From NCBI GenBank assembly GCA_004565275.1, contig SDOX01000011.1, positions 581,881 through 645,880 on the forward strand: DNA of 64,000 nucleotides. The letters are read 5' to 3'. The position numbers and the translations under genes are program-made. Below, in pieces: positions 51,170-62,355 of this stretch. Position 1 is the stretch's first letter. Every line of letters starts with the position of its first letter. The notes beneath the pieces were generated by a model that did no database searches, had not been told where the DNA came from, and worked only from the letters and a program-made list of their open reading frames with translations. This DNA is from Nannochloropsis salina CCMP1776 (lineage: Eukaryota; Sar; Eustigmatophyceae; Eustigmatales; Monodopsidaceae).

Positions 51170-52918
51170 ATGGCGACATCTCCTTTCTTCTCTGTTGTAC
51201 AGGGCTTCCTGAATGGGACTGCTGAGGTAAGCACGGTGAGGGGGGCTACGACACAACGAGAGATGTGCTTGCTATTCACAACATTTCAAGCTGCATTTGA
51301 TTTTATAGTGAAGCTAGTCAGTCATGGCGGGGTCCGCCGCATCTCCCCTCGATACAATTCTGCTTTGTTTCTTTCACATCAGCCTTACCAATGGGGAATT
51401 TTGGCCGGCTGTCTCGTCTACATCACCGGAGTGGTGGTTGTCTTGTATTTGCTCGTCGCGGGTGGCTCTTTCGAGCGAATGCGAGAACAGGTGCGTACAC
51501 GACAGGGACAGAAAGCTGGGATTGTCTTTTCCAGTGTTGGCAACAGCGCCCGTGTGACATTATGGTGCCCGACCAAGTCTCTTTGGCCTTTTCTCCATCA
51601 TTTATCCTTCTGTTTACTCGTAATACTCGTAGGCAGAGGCTTACAAGCAACTGGGTGTTAAGGCGCTCCAAGTCCCACTCACAAGCAAGCCTCGCTTGTA
51701 CGAAGCCCTGCTTGAGGCCTCTCGATCCCTGCCTCGCAGACCACGTTTAGATAAGGGGTGCCTGAGGGGGCGCGGCGTGGAGTTGAGGCTCATAGAAACT
51801 GGAGACGAGGTGCAAGCAGCGGATGAGAAGGGCGCACTGGCACGCACCTTGTTTGGGATAAGCGATGGCTCCCCCCGGTACGGACATGGCGGCTATGACC
51901 CGATCGAGCAGATATGGCGCTGGTTGCCAGAAAACTTGGGTCCGCCCGAAGGGGCATTGGAAATGAGGAAGTTTCTGGACAGGACGATGCGGGCGAGAGA
52001 GGCTGATAGCGCGACGTTCTATGTGGTACGTGGCCCGAAGAGCATTTCTTCCGATTGCGAAGAGTACTTTCCTGAGATTAGAGGGGGCCGATAGCGAGAG
52101 AGGCAGAAGAAGGTCAAAGTACGGATATGTAAGCATAGGTAGAAGTGGTGATGGGCTTCACAAGAATGCTCACCGCATATGCTGAGGAAAGGTGTCGCCG
52201 CACGTCATCGCCTTCTTTGCCATTATTTCTCATGAGCACCGATCGGTTAAATTATTCTTCCCTTCAGTTGGATCAGCCCTCAGGGTACGTCATAGGTATG
52301 GCCAGCATCCTGGAAAACACGCCTACACATCTGCGGGCGGAAATCGGTGACATGTGGCTGACGCCCGCGTTTCGAGGGACTTATGCGGGCTTGGAGGCGG
52401 GGCAGCTTCTTCTTCGATTCCTCTTCGAGACGCTAGGGTAAGGGTCCTGGAGAATAGGAAGTTCATGGGGCGTGCAGATGGTCTAGCGCAAAAATAAATG
52501 GAGTCAAGGGGGAGGTCGCTGGCGTTCTTCGTTGCTTTTTTTTAAGGGAAGATTGATATTGTGACGGGCAACATTCGGGGCCTATATTCATTTTCCCCCC
52601 AAAAAATATATATGTGTCAGATACCGTCGCGTGGAATGGCGGTGCGATGCAGACAATTACGCTGCACAGAAAGCGGCCGAGCGAATGGGATTTGTCAAAG
52701 AAGGTGTTCTCCGTAAACACATGATTTGGCGGGAGGCGAATCGTGATACTGTCTTGTACGCTCTTGCAAATTCAGATTGGCGAGATTCTGCAGCGAGTCA
52801 GATTGAGGCGCGTCTGGAGCAGCTATTTGAAGATGTGAAGGGATTGCAAAAAACAGAAGCGAATGCAAAGATAGGAGCCGCAAGAGATAATTCAGCGTCA
52901 GCAAAAAAAGACAAGTAA
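51170..52918 (+). CDS. GNAT-family acetyltransferase (RimJ/RimL-like) with N-terminal membrane anchor
   Basis: Five exons, 51170-51226, 51383-51490, 51633-52025, 52268-52437 and 52621-52918, join in phase to 341 residues, all with good donors (GTAAGC, GTGCGT, GTACGT, GTAAGG). Exon 2 encodes a membrane span (GILAGCLVYITGVVVVLYLL). The GNAT domain lies at ~110-300: RLIETGDEVQ, PSGYVIGMASILEN, EIGDMWLTPAFRGTYAGLEA and the diagnostic WRCDADNYAAQKAAERMGF then EGVLRKHMIWR. This C-terminal pattern is that of N-terminal or small-molecule acetyltransferases of the RimJ/RimL type. Acceptor substrate unknown. A membrane-tethered RimL-type GNAT is unusual. The C-terminus is a short coiled, Lys-rich tail. 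Confidence 0.88.
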
Positions 52919-53697
52919 CATTATTGTCCATTCACATGGTGCTGTTGGTCCATACGCCCTTTGTCTGATATTGATGATTTTATTCCCCTTTTCTTCCTTT
53001 ATTTCACTCCTCCTCTCACTTCTATTTCCATCCGTCGTGCAATCAAAAGAGTTTTTTTAATCCTTTGACGGCCCCGCACAAAATCGGCTATCGAGGACAA
53101 CGGACGTTCCGTAACGGCCCTGTCGTTAAACGCCGTGGAGTTTGAATTCTATCGCTCGGGGGAGGGAACCCGTATTCCACAACTTGTCGTGTGTAGCACG
53201 ACCTTGCACAGCGTGGTCTATCAACATTGGATATTTGAACTCGCCTACACTACAGCGTAAGTTAAGGTTCGATATATCTTAACCTATCGCGAAGGATGAT
53301 GCCCGCTTCGACGCAAAGGCTAGGCATTGGCTGTTCATCACGGAGGGGCAGCAGAAGTTGTTCGAATTAGGTAATCGGCACGACAGGTTCATTATTTTTG
53401 CTGACCATCTTTACAAACGTACTGGCGCACTTTATGCTGCCTTCTTCTCATTATTGTGGGTGCCCATGTCTGCGACAAAATCTAAACCCTCGTCACTCAT
53501 GAGTAATTAATCCCCGACTAGACCCCATACATCAGGAGCGCTGTCTAAGAGTGCCTGTCTCCACCATGGCCAACGCTAGAATGATATGAAGATTCTGATG
53601 CGTGGAACTGATAAATTTTAGTGGTGAGAACACACCTGGGCCGTTTTTTTTTTCAGAAAAAAGTGTCGGTGACATCACTTTGCGGCAGCAAGTTACG
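52919..53697. other. Intergenic region with an AACGG palindrome
   Basis: A 0.78-kb gap before the large repeat-protein gene. It contains an inverted AACGG/CGTTAAACG element at 53109-53132. A T-run ending in CAG at 53644-53656 looks like an acceptor and may end an intron in the 5' leader; no matching donor was settled. Confidence 0.4.
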
Positions 53698-56600
53698 ATG
53701 TGGAGGCGACGGGCATCCACATCAGATACAGTGTCAAGAGCCGGGAGCCCCAGTGATGATGGAGGTCCAAAGCATGGCGATATCACTAGGCAAGCCATGT
53801 CTCCCGTGTCGCTCAATCGATATCTTTGCCAACGTGGCCTGTCGGGAACTCAAAATCGTAAAATGGCGCTTCTTAAGGGCCTCATCCCCATGGTCGCTAG
53901 CACGTTTCTCGTCTTCATCTTATTATATTGCCGGAGAGCAAATCCAGCTACCTTGTCCCCGGCTCAAGGTCAGCAGCAGAAGGCGTCTCCATCCATTTTT
54001 CGGACGCTCCAGTCGCTTTCCATGTACCCGAACCTCTTCTTTTGGAATATGAAGCAGGCCGCCGAAGAGGTGGCGCTACAGGGCGCCTTGACATTCAACG
54101 TGGCACCTGCTCGTGTGGACTCATTTTTTGATAGTTTGGATCCCCTGTCCGATGCAATGGGAGTCACGGCAGACGTGGAAATCTTCGATGATGCCTGGGA
54201 GGGTTTTTGGCTGCGTAACGGGAAGACGTGTCTTGCTCACGACACGCGCAGGCTGATGGAGGCCGTCAACTCCACCGCCTGCGATGTTGTGGTGCTGGTG
54301 GCGGGGCACGTGTACAATTTGGATCGGATGATGCACGTCTACAAGCCGACGACGGTGATCGGTAATCCGGCGGATAGACCCGTGATCAATGCCGCCAAAG
54401 CCGAACGCGCGTTCTTGGTGCACTCCGGGGCCACCTTTGATGTGCGCCACATCTTGTTTTATGAAGGTGACGGAGACCTGATTCGTAATGAAATCCGAAC
54501 GCGCTTTGGGGGAGCTATTTACATGTCCATAGGGACGAGGCTTTTCGCATTTGACTGCCTTTTCACGATTCAGCCCGTGAGGGAGTCATTCATCAATAGT
54601 GCACCTGAATTTATATTCGGAGGAGATATACTCATGGAGGGCGGGGTCATGACGCTGGTGGGCTGCTCATTTTTTGCAGTGGTGCCGGGCTTTATCAACT
54701 CAGTCAGCACCGAGCTGGGCGGAGCCGTTCTCATCCTCTCCGGGGCGGCCACTCTGACCCTGGTAGGTGAAGAATGAGGGAGTACAGGGAATAGGCACTG
54801 TTAAGCTCGCCATCCTCGTATTGTTCATCTCACGATTGGGTCTCTATGGCACGAGAACACTGACTCGCCCCCCCACTTAATTTAGGTGAACTTCATGACC
54901 ACTCAAATCTTCGCTTACAATGCGGGCGGGGGCATGCACTTGACCGTGCTTGGAGGTTCATTGGCCATGACAGCGTGCACGCACACGGCAAACCTTGTAT
55001 TTGCAGGACAAGGTCTCGTGGGTCGAAACATCTTCCTGGGAGGGGGTGTAGCAGTTTTCACGAGTATAGCGGTGACCGATACCATGGCCTTCTTATCTTT
55101 CTGGGGCGCGGGATTCAGCATCATGATCGGATCAGGCCTGGGGATATTTACAGGCTCTGCGATCACTCTCAACGCTGCCTTTGCCCAACTCGCTGGAGTG
55201 GGTGTGGCCTTCGGAGTGGGGGCAGGCATGGCCCTTTTCTACGGAACAGCATTTGCCAAAAACCTGGGCATTGCCGTGTGGCACAGTACTGGCGTCTTCA
55301 TTTTTTGTGGCGCGGGCAGGATAGCCTTGGTTGGCTGTGTCTTCGGGCATCAAAACGCGATAGCTTCATGGCAATTGCTGGGTGGGGCAGTATATCTTGG
55401 GACAGGGCAAGCCGTTTATGTAGGGTGTGCATGGGCGCGCTCACTGGGTCTGGATTTCTTTGCGGGGTTAGGCGGAGACTTGTATCTCGGGGCTGGACAG
55501 ATGGTGCTCGTGGAAGGAGTATTTACCAGCAACACGGGGATTACAGTGTTTTTGGGCCAAGGGACGGAGCTCTTTGTTGCGGCAGGGAGTGCTTTCGTGA
55601 AAAACGTCAATTTTTCTGCGAATGCCGGAATCCACTACTTGAGAGAAGGAACGTTCAGCTTCGTTGTCGGGGGACGAAAGTGTGAAGTGACCACCGAAGA
55701 GAGCACAGGCTCTCTCAATTACCGTGAGAAGGGCTACGGACTGTGCTTCAAGGGTTTCGACGGGTTGGAAAGATCGGATCCGGAGGGAAGCGTCGCGCTG
55801 GGAGTCGATGACGGCAATGTTGTTCCCGCTCTTGTGGTCGAGAAGCTGCATGGACATCAGCATTTCGGCGGCTGGCATGGCTTGACTCCATTGGATACAC
55901 CCCCCCAAGTCATGTATGTGGGCTCTAACATCACTTCGTGCGCCTTGTGTGGCTTGGAGAACGTGGAGGTCCGAGGTCCGGGAATGGAGGGGTGCCCTGC
56001 GGGGACAGAAGAGGCCTGTCCGGAGGAGTCACCTGTATCGTCAGGACGCACGTCGGCTTTGATGGAACCAGCGACGGCAGCGGCAGATGTGGCATCCGGC
56101 AGCGCAGCCACTCCAATCAAGAAGGCAAGAAAATTCTTCGGACTTGGGAGTCGTTTGCGGAAGCTTATCACTGGTGAAAAGGAAGATGATCCGATAAGAT
56201 CAACAGGCACTGACGAAATCAAATCGAGTCATCACTACGACCCCGATGCTCTTCTTCCTGACTCCTATGTGGTTGTAGCAGACCTGATGCTGGAGTGCCA
56301 GACCAACGGTGTGGAGGCCGGCTGTGGTATTTTATTGGAGACGTTGCAGGAAATTGTGGAGTTGTCTTGGCTTAAAGGGCTGGAAGATGAAGCAAGGGTG
56401 CATGTGGCCAAGTTTAAGTCTTCCGATAGCTTGCGTGAAATGCTAGGGATACCCTCAATGGATGGAGTGGAACCCTCGTCGACGGATACCAATATTCCGC
56501 AGAGCAAGCGTAGCAGCTCCGGAAATCTCTCTGAGCCGTCCTGCAATGGTCACGAGGCCTTCGTGGCGTACGCCCACACCTCAGACAAGAGCACCTACGA

Positions 56601-58029
56601 AAGCCTCAAGGCTTCTCTTTCATCGGCTACCGAAAGCGCCACCATCGGATCGGGCAGCGGTAGCACTTTAAGCGCGGACCTCGCCCTTCTCCTTTTAAGC
56701 CAGCAGCCTACCATCTGCACGGCGAACTTCACGCTACAGGACAGTTTCATGGTGCCGGCACCTTTGGCGAAGTTCTCTTCTACAAGCACCGGTAGCAGCT
56801 CCGGCGCGACTGCCAGCAACCGGGCAAAGACAGGTTTCCAAGGCCTCACCCTGCCCCGCGTGTGGATTAACATCACCAGTCCGGTCATAACTCCACGAAA
56901 AATCTATGATATAGTCATATCGGAATTTGATGACAAGGACATCGTGGGGTTGCAGCTTATGGCCAAGCCCTCCAAAGACAAGAAGAAGTCGCTGTTCTTC
57001 AGCTCCACCCCTCGGCTTCTTCACACCTTTCAGCCATTTGATTCCGACAAGCACAATCAGACGTGGGCATGGCGAGTCTCTCCCTTGGTCTTTCAAGGCA
57101 TGGCACCCGGCCCGTATTTCCTTAAGGCCTTCGACGTTCTTGAGCCCAAGCGCTTCGTCCTCAGCCAAGCTTTTCAGGTGGAGAGATCTGCCGCGGAACC
57201 GCGACAAGGCGCAGGAAAGGGCGCTGCGTCGTCTTTGTTTCCCATGAAGGCGGAGCGCATCCTCCACCGTCTCGATCCTCAAAATTCCCCAACCGACGCG
57301 CACCTGGGGGAAGAACCTGAACCCAAGACAGATCGAGAGACTCCGGTCCTAGAGAGCGAATCTAGACAGAAACACCGGCCGCGCCAGCTCCTCGACGAAG
57401 ACAGTAGTGGTAGAGACCTTATCTCTATGATGGCCACCTTGTTGGCAACGCCGGAGGATACGTCGCTCATGGACGAGCTGTGGAAGGCCCTGCTCGCCTT
57501 TCCAGCTTCGCAGACAGCCCTCGCCGACGAAGGACTGGCTCGCAAACTATTGGAGCGAGCACCGGTTCTCCAGACCGCCCCATCCGTCGTGGCTCTCGAT
57601 GCGGATGACGGGGCTGGGTGGAAAGATCCGGGTCAGGTGCAGGCGGCCCTTGGCAAGGCGATCGCCGATTTTGTTGATCTCTCCGTGTCAGTCCTCCGGC
57701 AGCAACGAGGGCGTGGGGACAGACCGAAGGGAATGGGGAAAGCCGACGTGTTCGATGGGCGAGAGGATCCCAATGATAACTGGCCAGCGAGGATCTTGGG
57801 AGGCTTGACACCCGAGGAGGAGGCTTTGGCGGCCCGTGTGGGCCGTGACGGGGATCTGGAGGCTATGGGCGAGCTCATGGACACTCAGGCTGCCCACCGC
57901 TTCGGCGGGATGACCATGGCGAGACTGAAAGCCATGGAATTGGGGGACGAATTTAAGGGCGGGTTAGCATCAGAGATTTTCCGGGACTTAATCGACGATC
58001 CCGAGATATGGCAAGAATTAGAGGCCTGA
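53698..58029 (+). CDS. Large type II membrane protein with 30-residue beta-solenoid repeats
   Basis: Exons 53698-54762 and 54886-58029 (GTAGGT donor, AATTTAG acceptor, phase 0) give 1402 residues. One membrane span lies at ~59-78 (GLIPMVASTFLVFILLYC), so the bulk is probably lumenal or extracellular. Residues ~195-355 resemble a pectate-lyase-like right-handed beta-helix (VVLVAGHVYNLDRMM, PVINAAKAERAFLVHSGAT). Residues 379-618 are eight exact 30-residue repeats without gaps, e.g. GMALFYGTAFAKNLGIAVWH and GQAVYVGCAWARSLGLDFF, each ending near GxG. A strand-rich, Ser/Thr-rich middle part follows, then a C-terminal helical region (DELWKALLAFPASQTALAD). No catalytic motif was seen. A structural or cell-surface role, such as wall polysaccharide binding, is inference only. 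Confidence 0.82.
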
Positions 58030-58383
58030 ACTTACAAATATGCGGTTCGCCCCTCGCTGCATCCTTCAAAGCACGACCACGGGTCAATTGATCTTCAGTC
58101 ATGACTCCATGCATAGAATTAAAAAAATTCGTGGAAAGACGCAGGAATTATATAGAACAAAGCACATGGGAAAGCTGGACTTTCTTCAAATGGTGCGGAA
58201 ATGGTAATACACGATCGAAAGAGTGTCAAAGTTGCTGTCCCAAGTCACGAGCCAAAGTAAAGGATACATTACCACACAATAATTTGCTCTGGAAGAACTA
58301 GACATTCTTAAAATGTGGAATAATTTTACGTACACACGGGCTAACGCTCTGCTATAGCCCTCGAAGGCAGTGTTGCCGCACAA
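58030..58383. other. Convergent 3' intergenic region
   Basis: This AT-rich gap holds the 3' ends of the repeat-protein gene (+) and the small basic gene (-). No gene is recognised. Confidence 0.45.
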
Positions 58384-58801
58384 TTACTTTTTCAGGACCT
58401 GTATATCACAATAAAGGAATGCCACCAGAGCAAGTGAGATGTTGGCTGATTAAAACAGTCCCTTCAAGCCAAAGCACGAGGGAGGCATGCTGACAATCAC
58501 ACCCCTTACTAACATTTACCTGTTGTAAGACCTCCGCCTGTGTACGATGAGCCCCTAACTTCTTCAGCAAGCGCACATTTTCCTCACGCGTAGCTCGCGA
58601 TGCCTTATTCTTAGCAATAATTCTCACCGTGGCTTTCTTACTGGACTTCAATTGTTGTCGTCTTTTGGTTTTGTGCCCCCCCTTGTTTCTCCCTGCTCCG
58701 TTTTTTTGAGCCGCCGTATCCGTAGACCCCTGTGTCGATGTTTTCGTCGCGAGCTTATCTTGCAATCTCTTGAAAAGTTGCTTCGATAATGCTTTAGACA
58801 T
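58384..58801 (-). CDS. Small basic protein, unknown
   Basis: Exon 58801-58520 and a five-codon last exon 58398-58384 (GTAAAT donor, ATATACAG acceptor, phase 0) give 98 residues ending in QQVLKK. Read without splicing, the frame would add ~35 unlike residues, so splicing is preferred. The protein is Lys/Arg/Gln-rich (NKGGHKTKRRQQLKSSKKAT) with a helical C-terminal third (REENVRLLKKLGAHRTQAEV). The charge suggests a nuclear or nucleolar RNA-binding factor. A faint likeness to the C-terminal helix of RPS19BP1/AROS was noted but is not enough for a name. Confidence 0.6.
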
Positions 58802-59579
58802 ACCTGTAGAACATGAAGAAGGTTTTGAACGCTCTCAGCACAGGTTATGCTTGGTTCGTCAATCCAGTAGTCGGTAGATTTAACCTCCTCTCCATTTCCT
58901 GATCAAAACCAGTAGCTAACTTCCACAAGAGAGAAGTAATGGGGAGGGACAACAATTTCAAGCGTTAAGGCTCCTCATAAATACTGGTAATGGAATAATG
59001 GTAGCTGGATTATGTCCTACAGATCCGTCAAACATGTTTCTGGAGTTTTGTACTTAGGTTGCGGTGCTAGTAGCTCCGGTTCTTCAGTGTCTCAAATGTC
59101 TTCCCATTTCACAAAAGCGGCAAGGCCCCCAAAAAATGTAACGTGCAAGATATGAGTAGTAGAGCAAATACAAATGTCGTGAAAAGTTTTTAAATCGACA
59201 AATGGGGTGTTTCTTTGCATCTTTATACCCCAAATGGACAGTGTCTTCTTGCACTCTTCCCTTACAGACTACACGGGATAAGATTTCGTTTGCACATGTA
59301 ATGGAGACAGAGTGCGGGGATGGTGATATGGTTTGTGCGATTATGGGGCGTTCAAGCGACCGAGAGCTGTTGCTCTGTACGCGATGCTCGCGTGTACAAT
59401 CTGTACGAGAAAGAGTCTTGTCAGTGCGAGACAATGACACAGGCGTGCGCCGCTTAAATGCATCCCGCTTACCCCATAGATACAATTGGAGACAAGTAAG
59501 GGCCTTATCCTAGCTCTGCTTTTCCGTCACGAAATGTCTCCGTGCTCTCTCCTGCAACTGATGGCCCTCTCAGTCCTCT
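58802..59579. other. Intergenic region
   Basis: A 0.78-kb gap between two minus-strand genes. A plus-strand ATG frame at 59202 runs 98 codons to a GTAAGG donor-like site at 59497, opposite a minus-strand frame of similar length. Neither shows a domain, and both lie where a promoter is expected. Confidence 0.35.
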
Positions 59580-62355
59580 TCATTCGTCGAGCGTCTCAAG
59601 AGCAAGACGATTCCAGAGGGAGGACACCAGAGAGGCGTCCGCCATGTCGTCCCGGTCTAGGTAGGAAAGAACCTCCAGGGAATTTTGTTTGTTGACGCGA
59701 GACCGGGGACCAAAGACAGAGAGCAAGAATTCGTCTTTGCGGCCTGCCCCTCTTCCTTTCGGCGTCGGCCTGGCGGGCTTGCCAGGCACCGGAATATCAG
59801 GCGTCCCGTCTCCTACGTTCTTGCGCTTGCTCCGGTGTTGAACAGGCGTGAGCGTGGTATCAGGACTTTTCACGGTAAAAATTACATTGCTTGTTCCTCG
59901 GCTCGTTATCCCTGTTCCTATCGACGGCCTTGGCCGACGCGCCATGTGTACATCCAGCTCTGTGGCCAAGCTCGTCGACGAGAAGGCAGCCTCGTAGAAC
60001 TCCCTTTCTTGCTCAGATGTCCTTACGACGTACGGCCTAGAACCAATCTTGACACCTGCATCCAAATCAAGGCCCCTGAGAGACGAGGGCGACGCGGCCA
60101 CAGAGTTCATATCCCCATCCAGACTGCTTCCCCCTTGCATTCGGCCGGCGCTACCGGTGCTCTTTCGCCTCTTTTTCTCCATGATCTTATCAACTGCCTC
60201 AGCCCTCTCCGCTTCACATTCAGCAACATTCGCGCAATTTTGACATTTACAGGAAGGTTGGCAGGTAAAGCCTCCTCGAAAGCACTCGCAATATAGTTTG
60301 AGACAGCGGGATTTCTTGCAGCAGCAGCTGCCTGATGAGGGAGTCCCTTCTGATCTCCTTTCGCAGTAGGAATTCTTCGATCCAGTGGTGGGAGTCTGGT
60401 ATTGCATACCCGCGTCCAAAACGCGGACTGGCTCGGAGGCAGGGGCACCAGCGCTAAAATTCTGGATGCCTGAGAAAGGTTCTTGGGTGGAGGGCATTAG
60501 GACACGAGGCGCGCTCAGGCAAGGGCGAGAGGCATTCCCTTTCTTGCGGTCCGAAGAGAAAACAGAGGGACTCTGAGACAGGGTGACCATGGCCATGGCC
60601 TCCAGGACAGGAGATCCAGGAGCGAAGCCCCCTCGAGAGGCAGTGGTTGTCCGCGGGCTCTGTGGCGGGGCCATGCAGAAGTTGGTGTGGGGGGGGCTGG
60701 AGGAGGCTTCGCGGGAGGGAATCATGGCCGCGATGGCTTCCAGGAGGGAGGGATCAGCAGACAGGGAGTGCTGAGGGGCCTTCTTTTTGACTCGAACTTG
60801 GATGCCACCCCAGTTGGAACCGCCTGGGGAGAAAGGGACGCAAAAACAAGTCAAAGAAGACACTCGTGCACATCGGTCATCGCGCTCTCTCTGAGCGACA
60901 TGACGCACATGATTTCCAGGCCCCATTGCTATTTGCCCCAAACCCCGTGCTTACCATGCTTGTTCATTGGGATCGCTTTCACCTGCGGGGGCGGTGGAGG
61001 ATTTTGGCGTGCGCCCCATAGCTTTATCCCAGTCGTCTCATTCAGCAGCACTTCCGCGGCCTGAAGCCGCTGCTCCTCATCATCCTTGTTTTCTTGCTTC
61101 TGCCCCGACACAGAGATTGCGCCATCCTCTTGTCCCGCACACCCCTTCCAATGCCCCCCGGGCTCAATTTCGCATTTGTCACCATTAGGTTTGCTCTTGT
61201 TCAGGTTGCTCTGAATAGGGGTGCCTCGGTTCTCGGTGCTGTTCAAGTCGCAGCTATCAGTCCTCCCGTTCTTGCAAGCAAAATCATTCTCATTGATACT
61301 CTCAGCACCTCTACCAGTAGAAGAGGCCAAGAAGCCCTCGTAGTCTTCGGCCTGCTGCTTATAAGGTGACCGGGACACGAAAAAGTGGGAGTCTCTCGTG
61401 ATGCTCCCCTGTAAGGCCGCCGCAGGACTCGCAGGCGGGGCGGCTCCCGGCCCCCCCCTCGCCACACGTTGCGTCTCTGAGTCCAAAGAAAGCCAGACAC
61501 AGGAAGCTTTTTCATCAGATGTTCCCGCGAAATCAAGCTTCTTGCTGTATGCTTTTTTCTTAGTCTCTCTTTCACCAATTGTCACTCCTGTTGCATCACG
61601 GTGGATCACCTTGGCTGTCGTAGCCTCATGGACATGCCTATTTAGAGTGTCCTTCTCACTGAGATTGGTGATGCTCGAGGACTGCGACATGGAAGAGAAA
61701 AAACTGGGCATGGACGGGGGATGTTGGCTGCTCTGACAGTCATACGAGTGCGAGGAGAGGCTTTGCGGGGCGGGGGATTGGCCGGGCAAGGGAGACCATG
61801 AGAACTGACTGGGGCTGAAAAACCTGAATATTCAGGGTTGAAGGATGAATAAAGGAAGTACAAAAATTATGTGGAGGATGCTACGTTTATATGAGTCGCA
61901 AACAATCGAGAAAGGATTCGAAATCCGGTCTGTCCGAGAGACGACCGCGAGTTGGTGACGCAAATCAGAAGAGAAGAATGAAACGACACCAAGCTCGCGG
62001 ACCGTAAAAGTTGCTCACCGGTTATAGTTGACAGACGGACTACCATGGCCGAGGCCTTGAGGTGTGGGGAAGCCCATTAGATATTCCCGTCCTGCTGGGC
62101 CCCGTGGCGTGAGGCAGGAGGACCCTTTCTTCGCAAGTCCTGGAGAATTGGTTATTTCCCACAGCGCCTTGGCTGAGGTCAGCCAGAAGTGTGAGGGATA
62201 GTGAGAGGTTGTTATGGACAGTAAATTATGCCATGAGGTATGCGAGCAGCTCCTGCAAGTTTTCAAATTGTGACAGATCGACTTCCGTCCACACTGTCGC
62301 ACTTACCTGCTTCGGATTCATCCTCTAAAGAGGGAGACTGACGTGCAGCCGCCAT
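59580..62355 (-). CDS. CXC-domain (tesmin/TSO1/LIN54-like) DNA-binding protein
   Basis: Four exons, 62355-62307, 62172-62019, 61823-60955 and 60823-59580, join in consistent phase (1, 2, 1) to 771 residues. The start MAAARQSPSLEDESEA leads into ALWEITNSPGLAKKG, a conserved-looking short motif, then ~400 Ser/Pro-rich residues. A cysteine-rich CXC motif lies at ~515-555: CCCKKSRCLKLYCECFRGG followed by CQPSCKCQNC. LIN54/TSO1 proteins carry two such motifs that read CHR promoter elements through the Tyr in KLYC; here only one is visible. The C-terminal ~35 residues (LEVLSYLDRDDMADASLVSS then LWNRLALE) look like the core of an F-box. Likely a nuclear regulator of cell-cycle genes, by family analogy. 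Confidence 0.85.

Noticed and set aside
53602-53697. Extended N-terminus of the repeat protein
   Set aside because: It would need a non-ATG start and crosses an acceptor-like T-run; ATG 53698 is preferred.
58406-58519. Unspliced C-terminal extension of the small basic protein
   Set aside because: Composition changes sharply after the GTAAAT site, and a phase-matched acceptor at 58399 gives a natural end.
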